In this document: piece after piece, positions 1-5,815 of the stretch
Position numbering within the stretch: position 1 is the first letter of the stretch
How the letters are laid out: every line of letters starts with the position of its first letter
Assembly (NCBI GenBank): GCA_964415975.1
Contig: CAYQCN010000017.1
Span: 1 to 16,442 of the forward strand
Source: CAYQCN01 sp964415975
Lineage (GTDB): Bacteria > Patescibacteriota > Saccharimonadia > QS-5-54-17
Direction: 5' to 3'
DNA: 16,442 bases
Made by a program: the position numbers and the translations under genes
The notes under the pieces: model-generated
What the model was told of the DNA's origin: nothing
The model's database searches: none
The model's input: only the letters and a program-made list of their open reading frames with translations

Positions 1-55
1 CTTGCTCCGAGAAAGCTTGAAGATTATATTCCGAATACTCCTGCCCGGGGCGCCA
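1..55. repeat. 55-bp exact repeat at contig edge, copy 1
   Basis: These 55 bases are identical to 192-246 on the other side of the N gap. Immediately after them the two copies diverge into different hairpins. An exact 55-base match at two contig starts is what a de Bruijn assembler run at k=55 leaves at a branch point, so this marks a sequence present at least twice in the genome. The first 13 bases match the last 13 of the window (16430-16442) at 12 positions, so this looks like the tail of a structured repeat described at 16358. The end (GGGGCGCCA) resembles the acceptor end and CCA of a tRNA, but I could not fold a proper T-arm in front of it. Confidence 0.85.
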
Positions 56-91
56 TAGAAAAAGTCTCGCCAAAGGCGGGGCTTTTTCTAT
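56..91. terminator. hairpin terminator at end of mini-contig
   Basis: TAGAAAAAG and CTTTTTCTA flank an inner CGCC-AAA-GGCG stem, giving an almost fully palindromic 36-base hairpin with A- and T-runs. It would work as a bidirectional intrinsic terminator. It directly follows a CCA, as the hairpins after tRNA-Asp and tRNA-Pro do. Confidence 0.7.
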
Positions 92-191
92 NNNNNNNNN
101 NNNNNNNNNNNNNNNNNNNNNNNNNNNNNNNNNNNNNNNNNNNNNNNNNNNNNNNNNNNNNNNNNNNNNNNNNNNNNNNNNNNNNNNNNNN
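92..191. other. assembly gap of 100 Ns
   Basis: Exactly 100 Ns, the usual placeholder for a gap of unknown size. The distance and order of the two flanking pieces should not be trusted. Confidence 0.98.
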
Positions 192-246
192 CTTGCTCCG
201 AGAAAGCTTGAAGATTATATTCCGAATACTCCTGCCCGGGGCGCCA
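192..246. repeat. 55-bp exact repeat at contig edge, copy 2
   Basis: Identical to 1-55. It is followed by its own terminator hairpin (254-286) and then by a structured repeat (290-421). Both elements also follow the tRNA genes further on, which supports reading its CCA end as the 3' end of a tRNA-like gene. The T-loop region is not canonical (TTCCGAATACTCC), so a degenerate tRNA 3' fragment or an interrupted tRNA is also possible. Confidence 0.8.
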
Positions 247-253
247 GAAGTTC

Positions 254-286
254 ATTAGACACCGTTAGGTGTCTGATTAATTTTTT
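254..286 (+). terminator. intrinsic terminator after tRNA-like 3' end
   Basis: AGACACC (257-263), loop GTTA and GGTGTCT (268-274) form a 7-bp stem, extended by weaker pairs and followed by six Ts at 281-286. It starts a few bases after the CCA at 244-246. Confidence 0.75.
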
Positions 287-289
287 GGT

Positions 290-421
290 ACTGCGAAGCA
301 GTTGGAGTCGAACTGTCGTCGCGCTAGCGACAGGGGGCGAAGACGAGGAAGAGCGCAGAAGCTATCTCATAGCTTCGAGCACTGGACGAGGCGCATTGCA
401 GATACGCCTGCTCGGTTTTTT
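290..421. repeat. tRNA-trailing three-hairpin element, copy A
   Basis: First seen copy of a structured element that also occurs at 2475 and 16358. In order: hairpin ACTGC-GAA-GCAGT (290-302); a T-arm-antisense-like stretch GGAGTCGAACTG (304-315); a hairpin with outer stem CTGTCG/CGACAG (313-333); and an 8-bp hairpin GAAGCTAT-CTC-ATAGCTTC (358-376) followed by GAGCA. Its 3' end is a terminator. The primary sequence differs from copies B and C, but the order of parts is the same. I know of no named family that fits. Confidence 0.6.
376..421 (+). terminator. terminator closing element A
   Basis: CGAGCA (376-381) pairs with TGCTCG (409-414) around an inner GGCG/CGCC stem, followed by GTTTTTT. 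It separates the tRNA-side region from the PH-domain gene that starts at 507. Confidence 0.6.
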
Positions 422-494
422 GTATTTTAAACGCATAAGCTTGAGCTGCAGGTCTTGACTGGTGTTTGTTCTACCACCAAATAGGAATAACCTA

Positions 495-500
495 TATACT
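495..500 (+). promoter_or_regulatory. -10 box for leaderless PH-domain gene
   Basis: TATACT ends 6 bases before the ATG at 507, and no Shine-Dalgarno sequence lies between. Transcription would start at or next to the ATG. No convincing -35 is visible. Confidence 0.5.
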
Positions 501-506
501 GCAATT

Positions 507-1025
507 ATGGCAGAAATGTTTCCAGGCCAACATTCTGAAGAAGAAGTTGAATTTGTTTTTCGTCAGCACCCCGTAGTGATGCGAAAAGCTTTAATTTTAA
601 GCTTAGGATTATTTACGGTAGCAGTAGCGCCTATAGCTTTCTGGCCTCATCAGTCATGGGCTTGGTGGTCGGTTTTGGTGGGCTTTGTTGTGGCTTTGTT
701 AATATTTGGGTATCGCATGCTTAGCTGGTATTTTAGCGTATTTATAATTACAAACGAGCGCTTTATACAGATAAAACAGAGAGGTTTTTTCGATAAGCAA
801 GTACAAGATATTGCTCACTCGAGAATTCAGAGTGTTAATTATCAAGTTAAGGGTATGCAGGAAACAATGTTTAAATTTGGTACAATAACTATACAGACTT
901 TTGTAGGTGACATAAAACTACGCTGCATACACCATCCAGAAGAGGTGCAGCAGCATCTAAACCAAATTATTAGAAAGGTTACCCCAGAGGACCCTAAAGA
1001 CCTAGTCGAGGAAGGTGGAATATGA
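507..1025 (+). CDS. PH-domain (YdbS-like) membrane protein
   Basis: About 172 residues from the ATG at 507. A GTG at 462 is in frame, but it lies upstream of the -10 box at 495-500, so I prefer 507. Two hydrophobic helices follow a short N-terminal segment (from ALILSLGLFTVAVAPIAF to the stretch before RMLSWYF). After them comes a bacterial PH domain with the usual VFIITNERFIQIKQRGFF and later VGDIKL strands. This architecture is that of the YdbS/bPH2 family, membrane proteins of poorly defined function. The stop codon overlaps the ATG of the downstream foldase gene (ATGA), so the two are very likely co-transcribed and translationally coupled. A role at the membrane together with the foldase is inference from this coupling. 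Confidence 0.8.
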   Translation: MAEMFPGQHSEEEVEFVFRQHPVVMRKALILSLGLFTVAVAPIAFWPHQSWAWWSVLVGFVVALLIFGYRMLSWYFSVFIITNERFIQIKQRGFFDKQVQDIAHSRIQSVNYQVKGMQETMFKFGTITIQTFVGDIKLRCIHHPEEVQQHLNQIIRKVTPEDPKDLVEEGGI

Positions 1026-2128
1026 ATAAGCAATTAAAGGACATGAAGCAAAAGTTCAGCAAGGACAAGAATAGAGCTGAAGACAAAAGTGCTTTGTCAG
1101 ATAGACCAGAAAGCGAAAGCAAATCCAGCCATGATTCTGGCATAGACGCGGAGAGAGAAGAGGTATTAAGTGCTGGCAGAAGTTTTGTCAGGCCTTTAAC
1201 CGTAAGTCCGCAGAAGACGCTCAAAATAACTGCCTATATAGTGTTGGCACTACTAATAACTACTTTCTTAGTCTTTACGGTCTTAATTTATCGCTTTCAA
1301 AGTGACAGTGACGCTGTGTATCGGGCGTCACAAATTATACCCTTTCCAGCTGCAAGAGTGGATGGCTCATTTATAAGGTATGATGAATACCTATTTGAGC
1401 TACAGGCACTTAAGCAATACGCGCAGAACCCGATTGGCGGCGGTGAAGATATAGACTTTGATAGCGAAGAAGGGCAAGAGCAGCTGAGTGAGCTACAAAT
1501 TTTGTCCCTGGCTCAGGCAAGAGATAAATTGATTGTACGCCAAATCGCTGATGAACGAGGTGTAGATGTGTCCGATGATAGGCTAGAAGAGCTTATCTCA
1601 GAGTTTGCAGATGAAATGGGCGGTGAGGATCAGCTCAAAGATGCACTTGAAGAGCATTACGATTGGCGCATGAGAGATTTTGAGTCAGAAGTGGCAATGC
1701 AACTTTTACAGGAAGCAATAGTCCGAGATAAGGCGGAGTCGGTATTGTCAGAGGTAGAGGCGGGCGAAAAGAGTTTTGCTGATTTGGCTGTCGAGTATTC
1801 GAGAGATGGAAGTGCTGCAGATGGCGGTGACCTTGGCTTTATAAAAGAGGGGTCAGAGTTTGTAGAAGAGTTTGAGGTTGCCGCTCTTAACTTAGAAGAG
1901 GGTGAAATTAGCGATATAGTAGAGACTCAATTTGGGTTTCATATTCTTAAGGCAACCGAAGTCGATGAGGATGAAGGTGTGAGAACTTCTCACATACTAA
2001 TCGACCCATCTTATCTACAAGAAATAGTCGATGAGCGACTAGACGATGTTGAGCAGACTAGCTATATAGGCGTCTCATTTAATAGAGATGAACCAGATAT
2101 CGATGCAGTTGAAGTTGATGTAGATTAA
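1022..2128 (+). CDS. PrsA/SurA-like peptidyl-prolyl isomerase, membrane anchored
   Basis: 368 residues. A charged, probably cytoplasmic, N-terminus (1-65) is followed by one membrane helix at about 68-90. A SurA_N-like helical chaperone region covers about 100-235 and a parvulin-type rotamase core about 244-312 (SFADLAVEYSRDGSA, GGDLGF, TQFGFHILK). PrsA-type foldases help secreted proteins fold outside the membrane, and a single anchoring helix fits that. The expected first parvulin strand (xxSHILI) is missing before the core and appears after it at 321-327 (VRTSHILI), so the domain looks circularly permuted or continues into a truncated second copy. The tail is acidic. The start overlaps the preceding stop by four bases, with a purine-rich ribosome site (GGAAGGTGG) just upstream. 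Confidence 0.85.
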   Translation: MNKQLKDMKQKFSKDKNRAEDKSALSDRPESESKSSHDSGIDAEREEVLSAGRSFVRPLTVSPQKTLKITAYIVLALLITTFLVFTVLIYRFQSDSDAVYRASQIIPFPAARVDGSFIRYDEYLFELQALKQYAQNPIGGGEDIDFDSEEGQEQLSELQILSLAQARDKLIVRQIADERGVDVSDDRLEELISEFADEMGGEDQLKDALEEHYDWRMRDFESEVAMQLLQEAIVRDKAESVLSEVEAGEKSFADLAVEYSRDGSAADGGDLGFIKEGSEFVEEFEVAALNLEEGEISDIVETQFGFHILKATEVDEDEGVRTSHILIDPSYLQEIVDERLDDVEQTSYIGVSFNRDEPDIDAVEVDVD

Positions 2129-2177
2129 TAGATGTTACTAAGCCTGTGCAGTCCTAGCTGGTGCATTAAAACAAGTG

Positions 2178-2253
2178 TGGAGCCGCCGACCGGATTTGAA
2201 CCGGTGACCTACACTTTACGAGAGTGTCGCTCTGCCGGCTGAGCTACGGCGGC
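2178..2253 (-). tRNA. tRNA-Thr (anticodon CGT)
   Basis: The minus strand folds into a full cloverleaf: acceptor GCCGCCG/CGGCGGC, anticodon stem ACACT/AGTGT, loop CTCGTAA (anticodon CGT, reads ACG), T-arm CCGG-TTCAAAT-CCGG, and an encoded CCA. It is divergent from tRNA-Asp. A TATATATT stretch just upstream on the minus strand (about 2268-2276) could be its -10 region. Confidence 0.95.
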
Positions 2254-2356
2254 ATTATTGCAGTGTCTAATATATAGTGTCCAGGCATCTATAATCAGTT
2301 GCACTATATCTTCTAAAACTGCTACTATAAACTAGCTTAACATAATTGTATTTTGA

Positions 2357-2434
2357 GGACCCGTGGTGTAGCACGGTTAACACGCCTCCCTGTCACGGAG
2401 GAGATCGCCGGTTCAAATCCGGTCGGGTCCGCCA
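2357..2434 (+). tRNA. tRNA-Asp (anticodon GTC)
   Basis: Cloverleaf with acceptor GGACCCG/CGGGTCC, anticodon stem CCTCC/GGAGG, loop CTGTCAC (anticodon GTC), T-arm CCGG-TTCAAAT-CCGG, and encoded CCA. A possible -10 (TATAAA, 2326-2331) lies upstream. The CCA runs straight into a palindromic terminator, then a structured element that contains the exact reverse complement of this tRNA's T-arm segment 2407-2419. Confidence 0.96.
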
Positions 2435-2472
2435 TGAAAAGAGTGCCACCATAGTGTGGCGCTTTTTTCATG
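2434..2472. terminator. palindromic terminator after tRNA-Asp
   Basis: ATGAAAA...TTTTTTCAT flank an 8-bp stem AGTGCCAC/GTGGCGCT (one G-T pair) with loop CATAGT. The A- and T-runs on both sides would let it terminate transcription in both directions. It begins at the last base of the tRNA CCA. Confidence 0.8.
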
Positions 2473-2474
2473 AT

Positions 2475-2591
2475 GAGCTTTGCTCAGATTTGAACCGGCA
2501 AGCCCGAAGGGCGCCGGTCTAAGCAAGCTCAACGCACAGATGCTTGCATCGAGCATTGAGCGCAGCGGAATAGCGAAGCGTTTAATTCCGC
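2475..2591. repeat. tRNA-trailing three-hairpin element, copy B
   Basis: Parts in order: hairpin GAGC-TTT-GCTC (2475-2485); GATTTGAACCGGC (2487-2499), the exact reverse complement of tRNA-Asp bases 2407-2419; a hairpin CCGGC-AA-GCCC-GAA-GGGC-GCCGG (2495-2517); hairpin GATGC-TT-GCATC (2539-2550) followed by GAGCA; and a final terminator-like hairpin GCGGAAT/ATTCCGC (2565-2591) with T-rich DNA after it. Closely related to copy C at 16358 and, in layout, to copy A at 290. No credible protein is encoded here. Confidence 0.7.
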
Positions 2592-2601
2592 CTTTCCTTT
2601 T
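2565..2601 (+). terminator. terminator-like hairpin closing element B
   Basis: GCGGAAT (2565-2571) pairs with ATTCCGC (2585-2591) around a 13-base loop, followed by a T-rich run (CTTTCCTTTT). The position matches the terminator at the end of copy A. Confidence 0.45.
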
Positions 2602-2718
2602 AAAAGACAAAGAGTCACTGTTGGCCTTTTAAAAAGAAATGAGTTTATATAATTTTATAAATCTTTTATAGCAGATTACTTCCATAACCTTGCCCAAGGT
2701 GTTAGATTATTTGTGTTG

Positions 2719-2724
2719 TATAAT
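2719..2724 (+). promoter_or_regulatory. -10 box for leaderless small membrane protein
   Basis: A consensus TATAAT ends 6 bases before the ATG at 2731. There is no ribosome binding site, so the message would start at the ATG. Confidence 0.6.
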
Positions 2725-2730
2725 GCTGAT

Positions 2731-3117
2731 ATGAATATTAGAGCAGCATTGGTGGAGCGTCCTTGGGCGGCTATCAAGAGTCAACGTATTCTAAGAGATA
2801 GGTTTTTGCGCTGGTTTTTGCTGGCTGCAACTTTAACGTGTGTTTTGGTGTGGGTTTTGCTACTGGTAGAGTTGAGGCCGGCAGATTTTGCAGTACCTAT
2901 TGCTTACACGTCTGGATCTGAATTTAGTCGGGGCCCATGGTACGCCGTTTATAGCTATGGAGTGTACAGCCTGATAGTCACAGCTGGTAATTCTGTATTG
3001 GCTGGGTATAGCTTTGATAAAAGTCGTGTAGCCAGCTTTTTGTTGGTGATGAGCGCAATAATACTAAACCTTTTTACGATAGTTATAACCTATACATTGC
3101 TTGCGTTGCAGCAGTAA
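2731..3117 (+). CDS. small three-helix membrane protein, function unknown
   Basis: About 128 residues from the ATG at 2731. The in-frame GTG at 2713 lies upstream of the TATAAT box at 2719-2724 and would not be transcribed from that promoter. The N-terminus is basic (RAALVERPWAAIKSQRILRDRFLRW). Three hydrophobic segments follow: roughly WFLLAATLTCVLVWVLLLV, a Tyr-rich WYAVYSYGVYSLIV segment, and a C-terminal FLLVMSAIILNLFTIVITYT helix. I do not recognise a family. It sits alone between the tRNA cluster and the TagO/WecA-like gene, with its own promoter. The three-helix layout with a positive N-terminus is what I see; any link to the following envelope gene is a guess. Confidence 0.7.
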   Translation: MNIRAALVERPWAAIKSQRILRDRFLRWFLLAATLTCVLVWVLLLVELRPADFAVPIAYTSGSEFSRGPWYAVYSYGVYSLIVTAGNSVLAGYSFDKSRVASFLLVMSAIILNLFTIVITYTLLALQQ

Positions 3118-3158
3118 TATGTAGGTGCAGTTGTGGTATAAAAAAATAATATTATGAC

Positions 3159-3164
3159 TATACT
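3159..3164 (+). promoter_or_regulatory. -10 box for the glycosyltransferase gene
   Basis: TATACT lies 9 bases before the ATG at 3174, with no Shine-Dalgarno sequence. This predicts a leader of only 2-3 bases. Confidence 0.5.
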
Positions 3165-3173
3165 GTTGAATAT

Positions 3174-4223
3174 ATGATTACATTAATCTTGGCATTTCTT
3201 TTGGCATTTAGCGTAACCGTGCTTACAGTGCCTTTTGTCCGTCTATTGTCTGAGCGTTTAGGAGCTATTGATATCCCAAACAGTCGTAAAATCCATGCTC
3301 GTCCATTACCTAGGCTGGGCGGTGTATCAATCTTTATCGGTTTTTTGTTGCCATTTATCGTCTTGATGCCTCCTGAAAGGCCTTTTATAGCCTTTGCGAC
3401 AGGGCTGAGTTTGATATTTGTAGTCGGATTAGTTGATGATATACGTGGCCTCGGGCCGATAGTGAAGCTTGTATGGCAGGTGATTGCAGCCGGTGTTGTT
3501 TTGGCCGGGGGCATAGGAATCATATCGATGACCGATCCCATAAGCGGAAATGTTATTGCCTTTGATCAATTGCGTATACCTATGGAAATACTGGGTTTTG
3601 AGTTTAACATTATACCGCTGGCAAACCTTATTAGTGTTGTCTGGATTGTAGCGCTACTAAACACTGTTAACTTTCTAGACGGCATGGACGGCTTAGCTTC
3701 AGGTATCGTTACAATTACGGCCACAATCATCGCGCTGATAGCTATTTTTGCGTTAGCGCCAACAGTTGAGGAGATTGAGGTAGCCATAATAGCCATTTTA
3801 TTAGCTGGTGCTTGTGTTGGTTTTCTGGTCTTTAATTGGCATCCATCCTCAATAATTATGGGCGATAGCGGATCTTATGCTATAGGTTTTATTTTGGCTG
3901 TAATTGCTATTTACGGCGGCGCAAAGACAGGAGTAGGTATACTTGTTCTTGGTGTGGCACTAGTTGATACTGCATGGGCTGTAATGCGAAGAATATATAA
4001 CAGAAAGTCAATCTTTGCGCCAGATAGGGGTCATATTCACCATCAGTTATTGGACTCTGGGCTTACTCAAGTACAGGTTGTACTGCACCTTTATACAGTG
4101 GCAGTGACTATTGGTGTAGCGGCAATAGTAGGTGGTTTTTGGGCGGCTATAGTAGCTTTAGTTTTGTGCTTGATGGCGACAGCGTTAAGAGTCCAGATTA
4201 GGCAAAAAAAATTGCAGAGATGA
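3174..4223 (+). CDS. TagO/WecA-type polyprenyl-phosphate sugar-1-phosphate transferase (MraY family)
   Basis: 349 residues, nearly all in membrane helices, the usual size for the family. It carries the family's cytoplasmic catalytic motifs: Asp pair VDDIRG (87-92), NFLDGMDG (166-173), MGDSGS (229-234) and the HIHH motif (287-290). HIHH separates WecA/TagO/WbpL-type enzymes from MraY itself. Such enzymes move an N-acetylhexosamine 1-phosphate from UDP-sugar to undecaprenyl phosphate, the first step of teichoic acid, capsule or other surface glycan synthesis. The exact sugar cannot be read from the sequence. No other glycan gene is adjacent. Transcription appears leaderless from the -10 at 3159-3164. 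The next gene, L25, has its own promoter. Confidence 0.9.
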   Translation: MITLILAFLLAFSVTVLTVPFVRLLSERLGAIDIPNSRKIHARPLPRLGGVSIFIGFLLPFIVLMPPERPFIAFATGLSLIFVVGLVDDIRGLGPIVKLVWQVIAAGVVLAGGIGIISMTDPISGNVIAFDQLRIPMEILGFEFNIIPLANLISVVWIVALLNTVNFLDGMDGLASGIVTITATIIALIAIFALAPTVEEIEVAIIAILLAGACVGFLVFNWHPSSIIMGDSGSYAIGFILAVIAIYGGAKTGVGILVLGVALVDTAWAVMRRIYNRKSIFAPDRGHIHHQLLDSGLTQVQVVLHLYTVAVTIGVAAIVGGFWAAIVALVLCLMATALRVQIRQKKLQR

Positions 4224-4229
4224 AAATGT

Positions 4230-4258
4230 TTGTCTTGGCTGGGGTGAGTATGTATAAT
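4230..4258 (+). promoter_or_regulatory. promoter of the L25 gene
   Basis: TTGTCT (4230-4235), a 17-base spacer and TATAAT (4253-4258). Unlike several neighbours, this gene has a real leader of about 30 bases with AAGGAG at 4284-4289. Confidence 0.6.
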
Positions 4259-4296
4259 AAAAAGTCGAGTTACTCAAACTAAAAAGGAGTTGTTAA

Positions 4297-4980
4297 GTGG
4301 AAGAAGTGCTGCAGGTCCAGACGCGACAGGAGAGAAAAAAAGCCCTTAAGCATTTGCGAGATCAGGGCTTAGTGCCTGGTGTGGTCTATGGGCAGGGAGA
4401 CGATGCCCAAATTGTTTCGGCCCCAAATCGTGAGCTTGAAAGAGTCTATATGTCGGCAGGCTCAAACCGTCTAGTTGAAGTCAAGGTTGATGATGACGAA
4501 GTCTTTAGTACTTTGTTTGTTGAAGTCCAGTCCGATCCACTTACAGGCGATATCCGTCACTTCGATCTTTACAAGGTTAAGATGGACGAAGAGATTGAGG
4601 CCGAAATACCAGTCCAGCTTGAAGGCGAAGCTCCTGCCACTTACAACCTGGATGGGGTCTTAATGCAGAACCTTGAGTCGATAGAGGTAAGAGCACTTCC
4701 AAACAAGCTACCAGAGATGTTTACTATTGACCTCGAACCTTTAGAAGAGATAAACGCTTCTGTGCACGTGAGTGATCTAGATGTGCCCGAAGGTGTAGAG
4801 GTGTTGGTAGACGAAGAAGAGCTGATATTAAAGATAGACCCGCCACGCTCTGAAGAAGAGCTAGAGGAGCTAGAAGAAGACATCGATGAAGACGCAGAGT
4901 CAGCAGTAGAGTCTGAGCATGGCGAGGATGACGAAGAAGAGGATGGGTCTGAACGTAGTGGCGAAGAAGGCGAAGTTTAG
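4297..4980 (+). CDS. rplY: 50S ribosomal protein L25, Ctc type with acidic tail
   Basis: 227 residues from a GTG start chosen by AAGGAG seven bases upstream. The N-terminal 5S-rRNA-binding domain is recognisable from RKKALKHLRDQGLVPGVVYG. It is followed by the beta domain of the longer Ctc/TL5 form (IPVQLEGEAPA... and the VHVSDLDVPEGVEV segment). L25 binds 5S rRNA in the large subunit. Roughly the last 45 residues are almost entirely Glu, Asp and Ser, an acidic low-complexity tail longer than in most members. It is transcribed from its own promoter. No neighbour is a pth gene, the common partner of L25 in other bacteria. Confidence 0.92.
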   Translation: MEEVLQVQTRQERKKALKHLRDQGLVPGVVYGQGDDAQIVSAPNRELERVYMSAGSNRLVEVKVDDDEVFSTLFVEVQSDPLTGDIRHFDLYKVKMDEEIEAEIPVQLEGEAPATYNLDGVLMQNLESIEVRALPNKLPEMFTIDLEPLEEINASVHVSDLDVPEGVEVLVDEEELILKIDPPRSEEELEELEEDIDEDAESAVESEHGEDDEEEDGSERSGEEGEV

Positions 4981-5271
4981 GCTTTGACTCGATTACGCTT
5001 TTATTAAATGCTTATTAAGGCTTAGTTTTGCACTCCATCAAGCCCTATTCGCAGTCTTTTATTCGATGCAAAAGCACACAATATGCAAGCTTACCGTTTT
5101 TAGGTATGGGCAACTGTTAGAGAGCGATTTATAGCAAAGTTAATATATAAAATTGCAGTTGATTTATTTGTTTGAATATATTGATGAGCTAAAAGCCGCC
5201 ATCATAAATTTAACTTACTTAGTTGTTTATGATGCTCAATATGAGTCAGCCAATTGATGTCGAGTTGGTAG
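4981..5271. other. convergent intergenic region with long imperfect hairpin
   Basis: 291 bases between the ends of the L25 gene and nrdR. No ORF or clear T-tailed terminator is visible. An imperfect long stem spans about 5177-5242: ATATT and GAGC pair with GCTC and AATAT outside, and a 9-bp CATCATAAA (5200-5208) / TTTATGATG (5226-5234) stem lies inside. It could stop converging transcripts or be a small RNA. Confidence 0.4.
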
Positions 5272-5715
5272 CTATATATTTTGCAATTCATGGCGAAGCT
5301 GTTCAATGCTAGAGAAATCCGAACGTTGAGACAGATATCTCATAAAACTAGCCATGTCATAGCGTTTTAAAGTTGCAAGAGCAGATTCTGTTATGTCATT
5401 CGTGCTGATCAAAGTCTGGCCGCGCCCCATAAGTGCGTGTTCTATGGTGGCTACTAAGGCTTCGGCTTCATCTATATGCTCATCAAGCCCGCCGCAAGCC
5501 TGCCATAGGCTGTTTATTAGTTTAGTTCGCCTGTAAGGCTGGATCTGATTGTTTTGATCGGTAATCTGTAAAAACTTCATATCGGGAATTTCATAGGTAG
5601 TAAACGGCGCCTCACAGTTTTTGCAACGTCTGCGACGCCAGATATGTGCCTGCTCTTTGCTCTGCCGAGAGTTATATACTTCTGTTTTGGTGTACTGGCA
5701 AAAAGGACATTTCAT
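5272..5715 (-). CDS. nrdR: transcriptional repressor NrdR
   Basis: 147 residues, the normal family length. The N-terminal zinc ribbon has its four cysteines at C3, C6, C31 and C34 (MKCPFC ... RRRRCKNC), with the typical basic stretch and FTTYE that follow. An ATP-cone domain makes up the rest (from about residue 47). NrdR senses ATP/dATP and represses ribonucleotide reductase genes by binding pairs of palindromic NrdR boxes. No nrd structural gene is in this window. A strong candidate NrdR box at 5835-5852, with a weaker palindrome 32 bp away, lies about 120 bases upstream of this start, so the gene may repress itself. Confidence 0.95.
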   Translation of the reverse strand: MKCPFCQYTKTEVYNSRQSKEQAHIWRRRRCKNCEAPFTTYEIPDMKFLQITDQNNQIQPYRRTKLINSLWQACGGLDEHIDEAEALVATIEHALMGRGQTLISTNDITESALATLKRYDMASFMRYLSQRSDFSSIEQLRHELQNI

Positions 5716-5742
5716 AACTCGTTATTAGCCTATATTTAAAAG

Positions 5743-5774
5743 GCAATAAACTCCTTGCGACAGGAGTTTATTGC
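5743..5774 (-). other. 13-bp hairpin in the nrdR leader
   Basis: GCAATAAACTCCT (5743-5755) and AGGAGTTTATTGC (5762-5774) form a perfect 13-bp stem with a 6-base loop. On the minus strand it is followed by CTTTT and sits about 28 bases before the nrdR start. It could act as an attenuator or leader structure. Confidence 0.45.
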
Positions 5775-5815
5775 TTATGTGTGAAAAACAACAAATTCAC
5801 ATCACACTCTTGATC

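Noticed and set aside
1..246. A true tandem duplication or two identical complete tRNA genes at the left edge
   Set aside because: The match is exactly 55 bases and flanks a placeholder gap, so an assembly branch explains it. No complete cloverleaf can be folded.
2265..2313. ACACTATATATT and CACTATATCTTC near tRNA-Thr resembling NrdR boxes
   Set aside because: Only one half matches in each, and the centres are 36 bp apart rather than 31-32. The first is better explained as the tRNA-Thr -10 region.
2413..2610. 65-codon ORF on the minus strand over tRNA-Asp and element B
   Set aside because: It overlaps a tRNA gene and a terminator and is made of hairpin-derived sequence; there is no start signal.
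3158..3541. 127-codon minus-strand ORF under the TagO/WecA-like gene
   Set aside because: Shadow of the real gene, which has complete catalytic motifs in the other frame.
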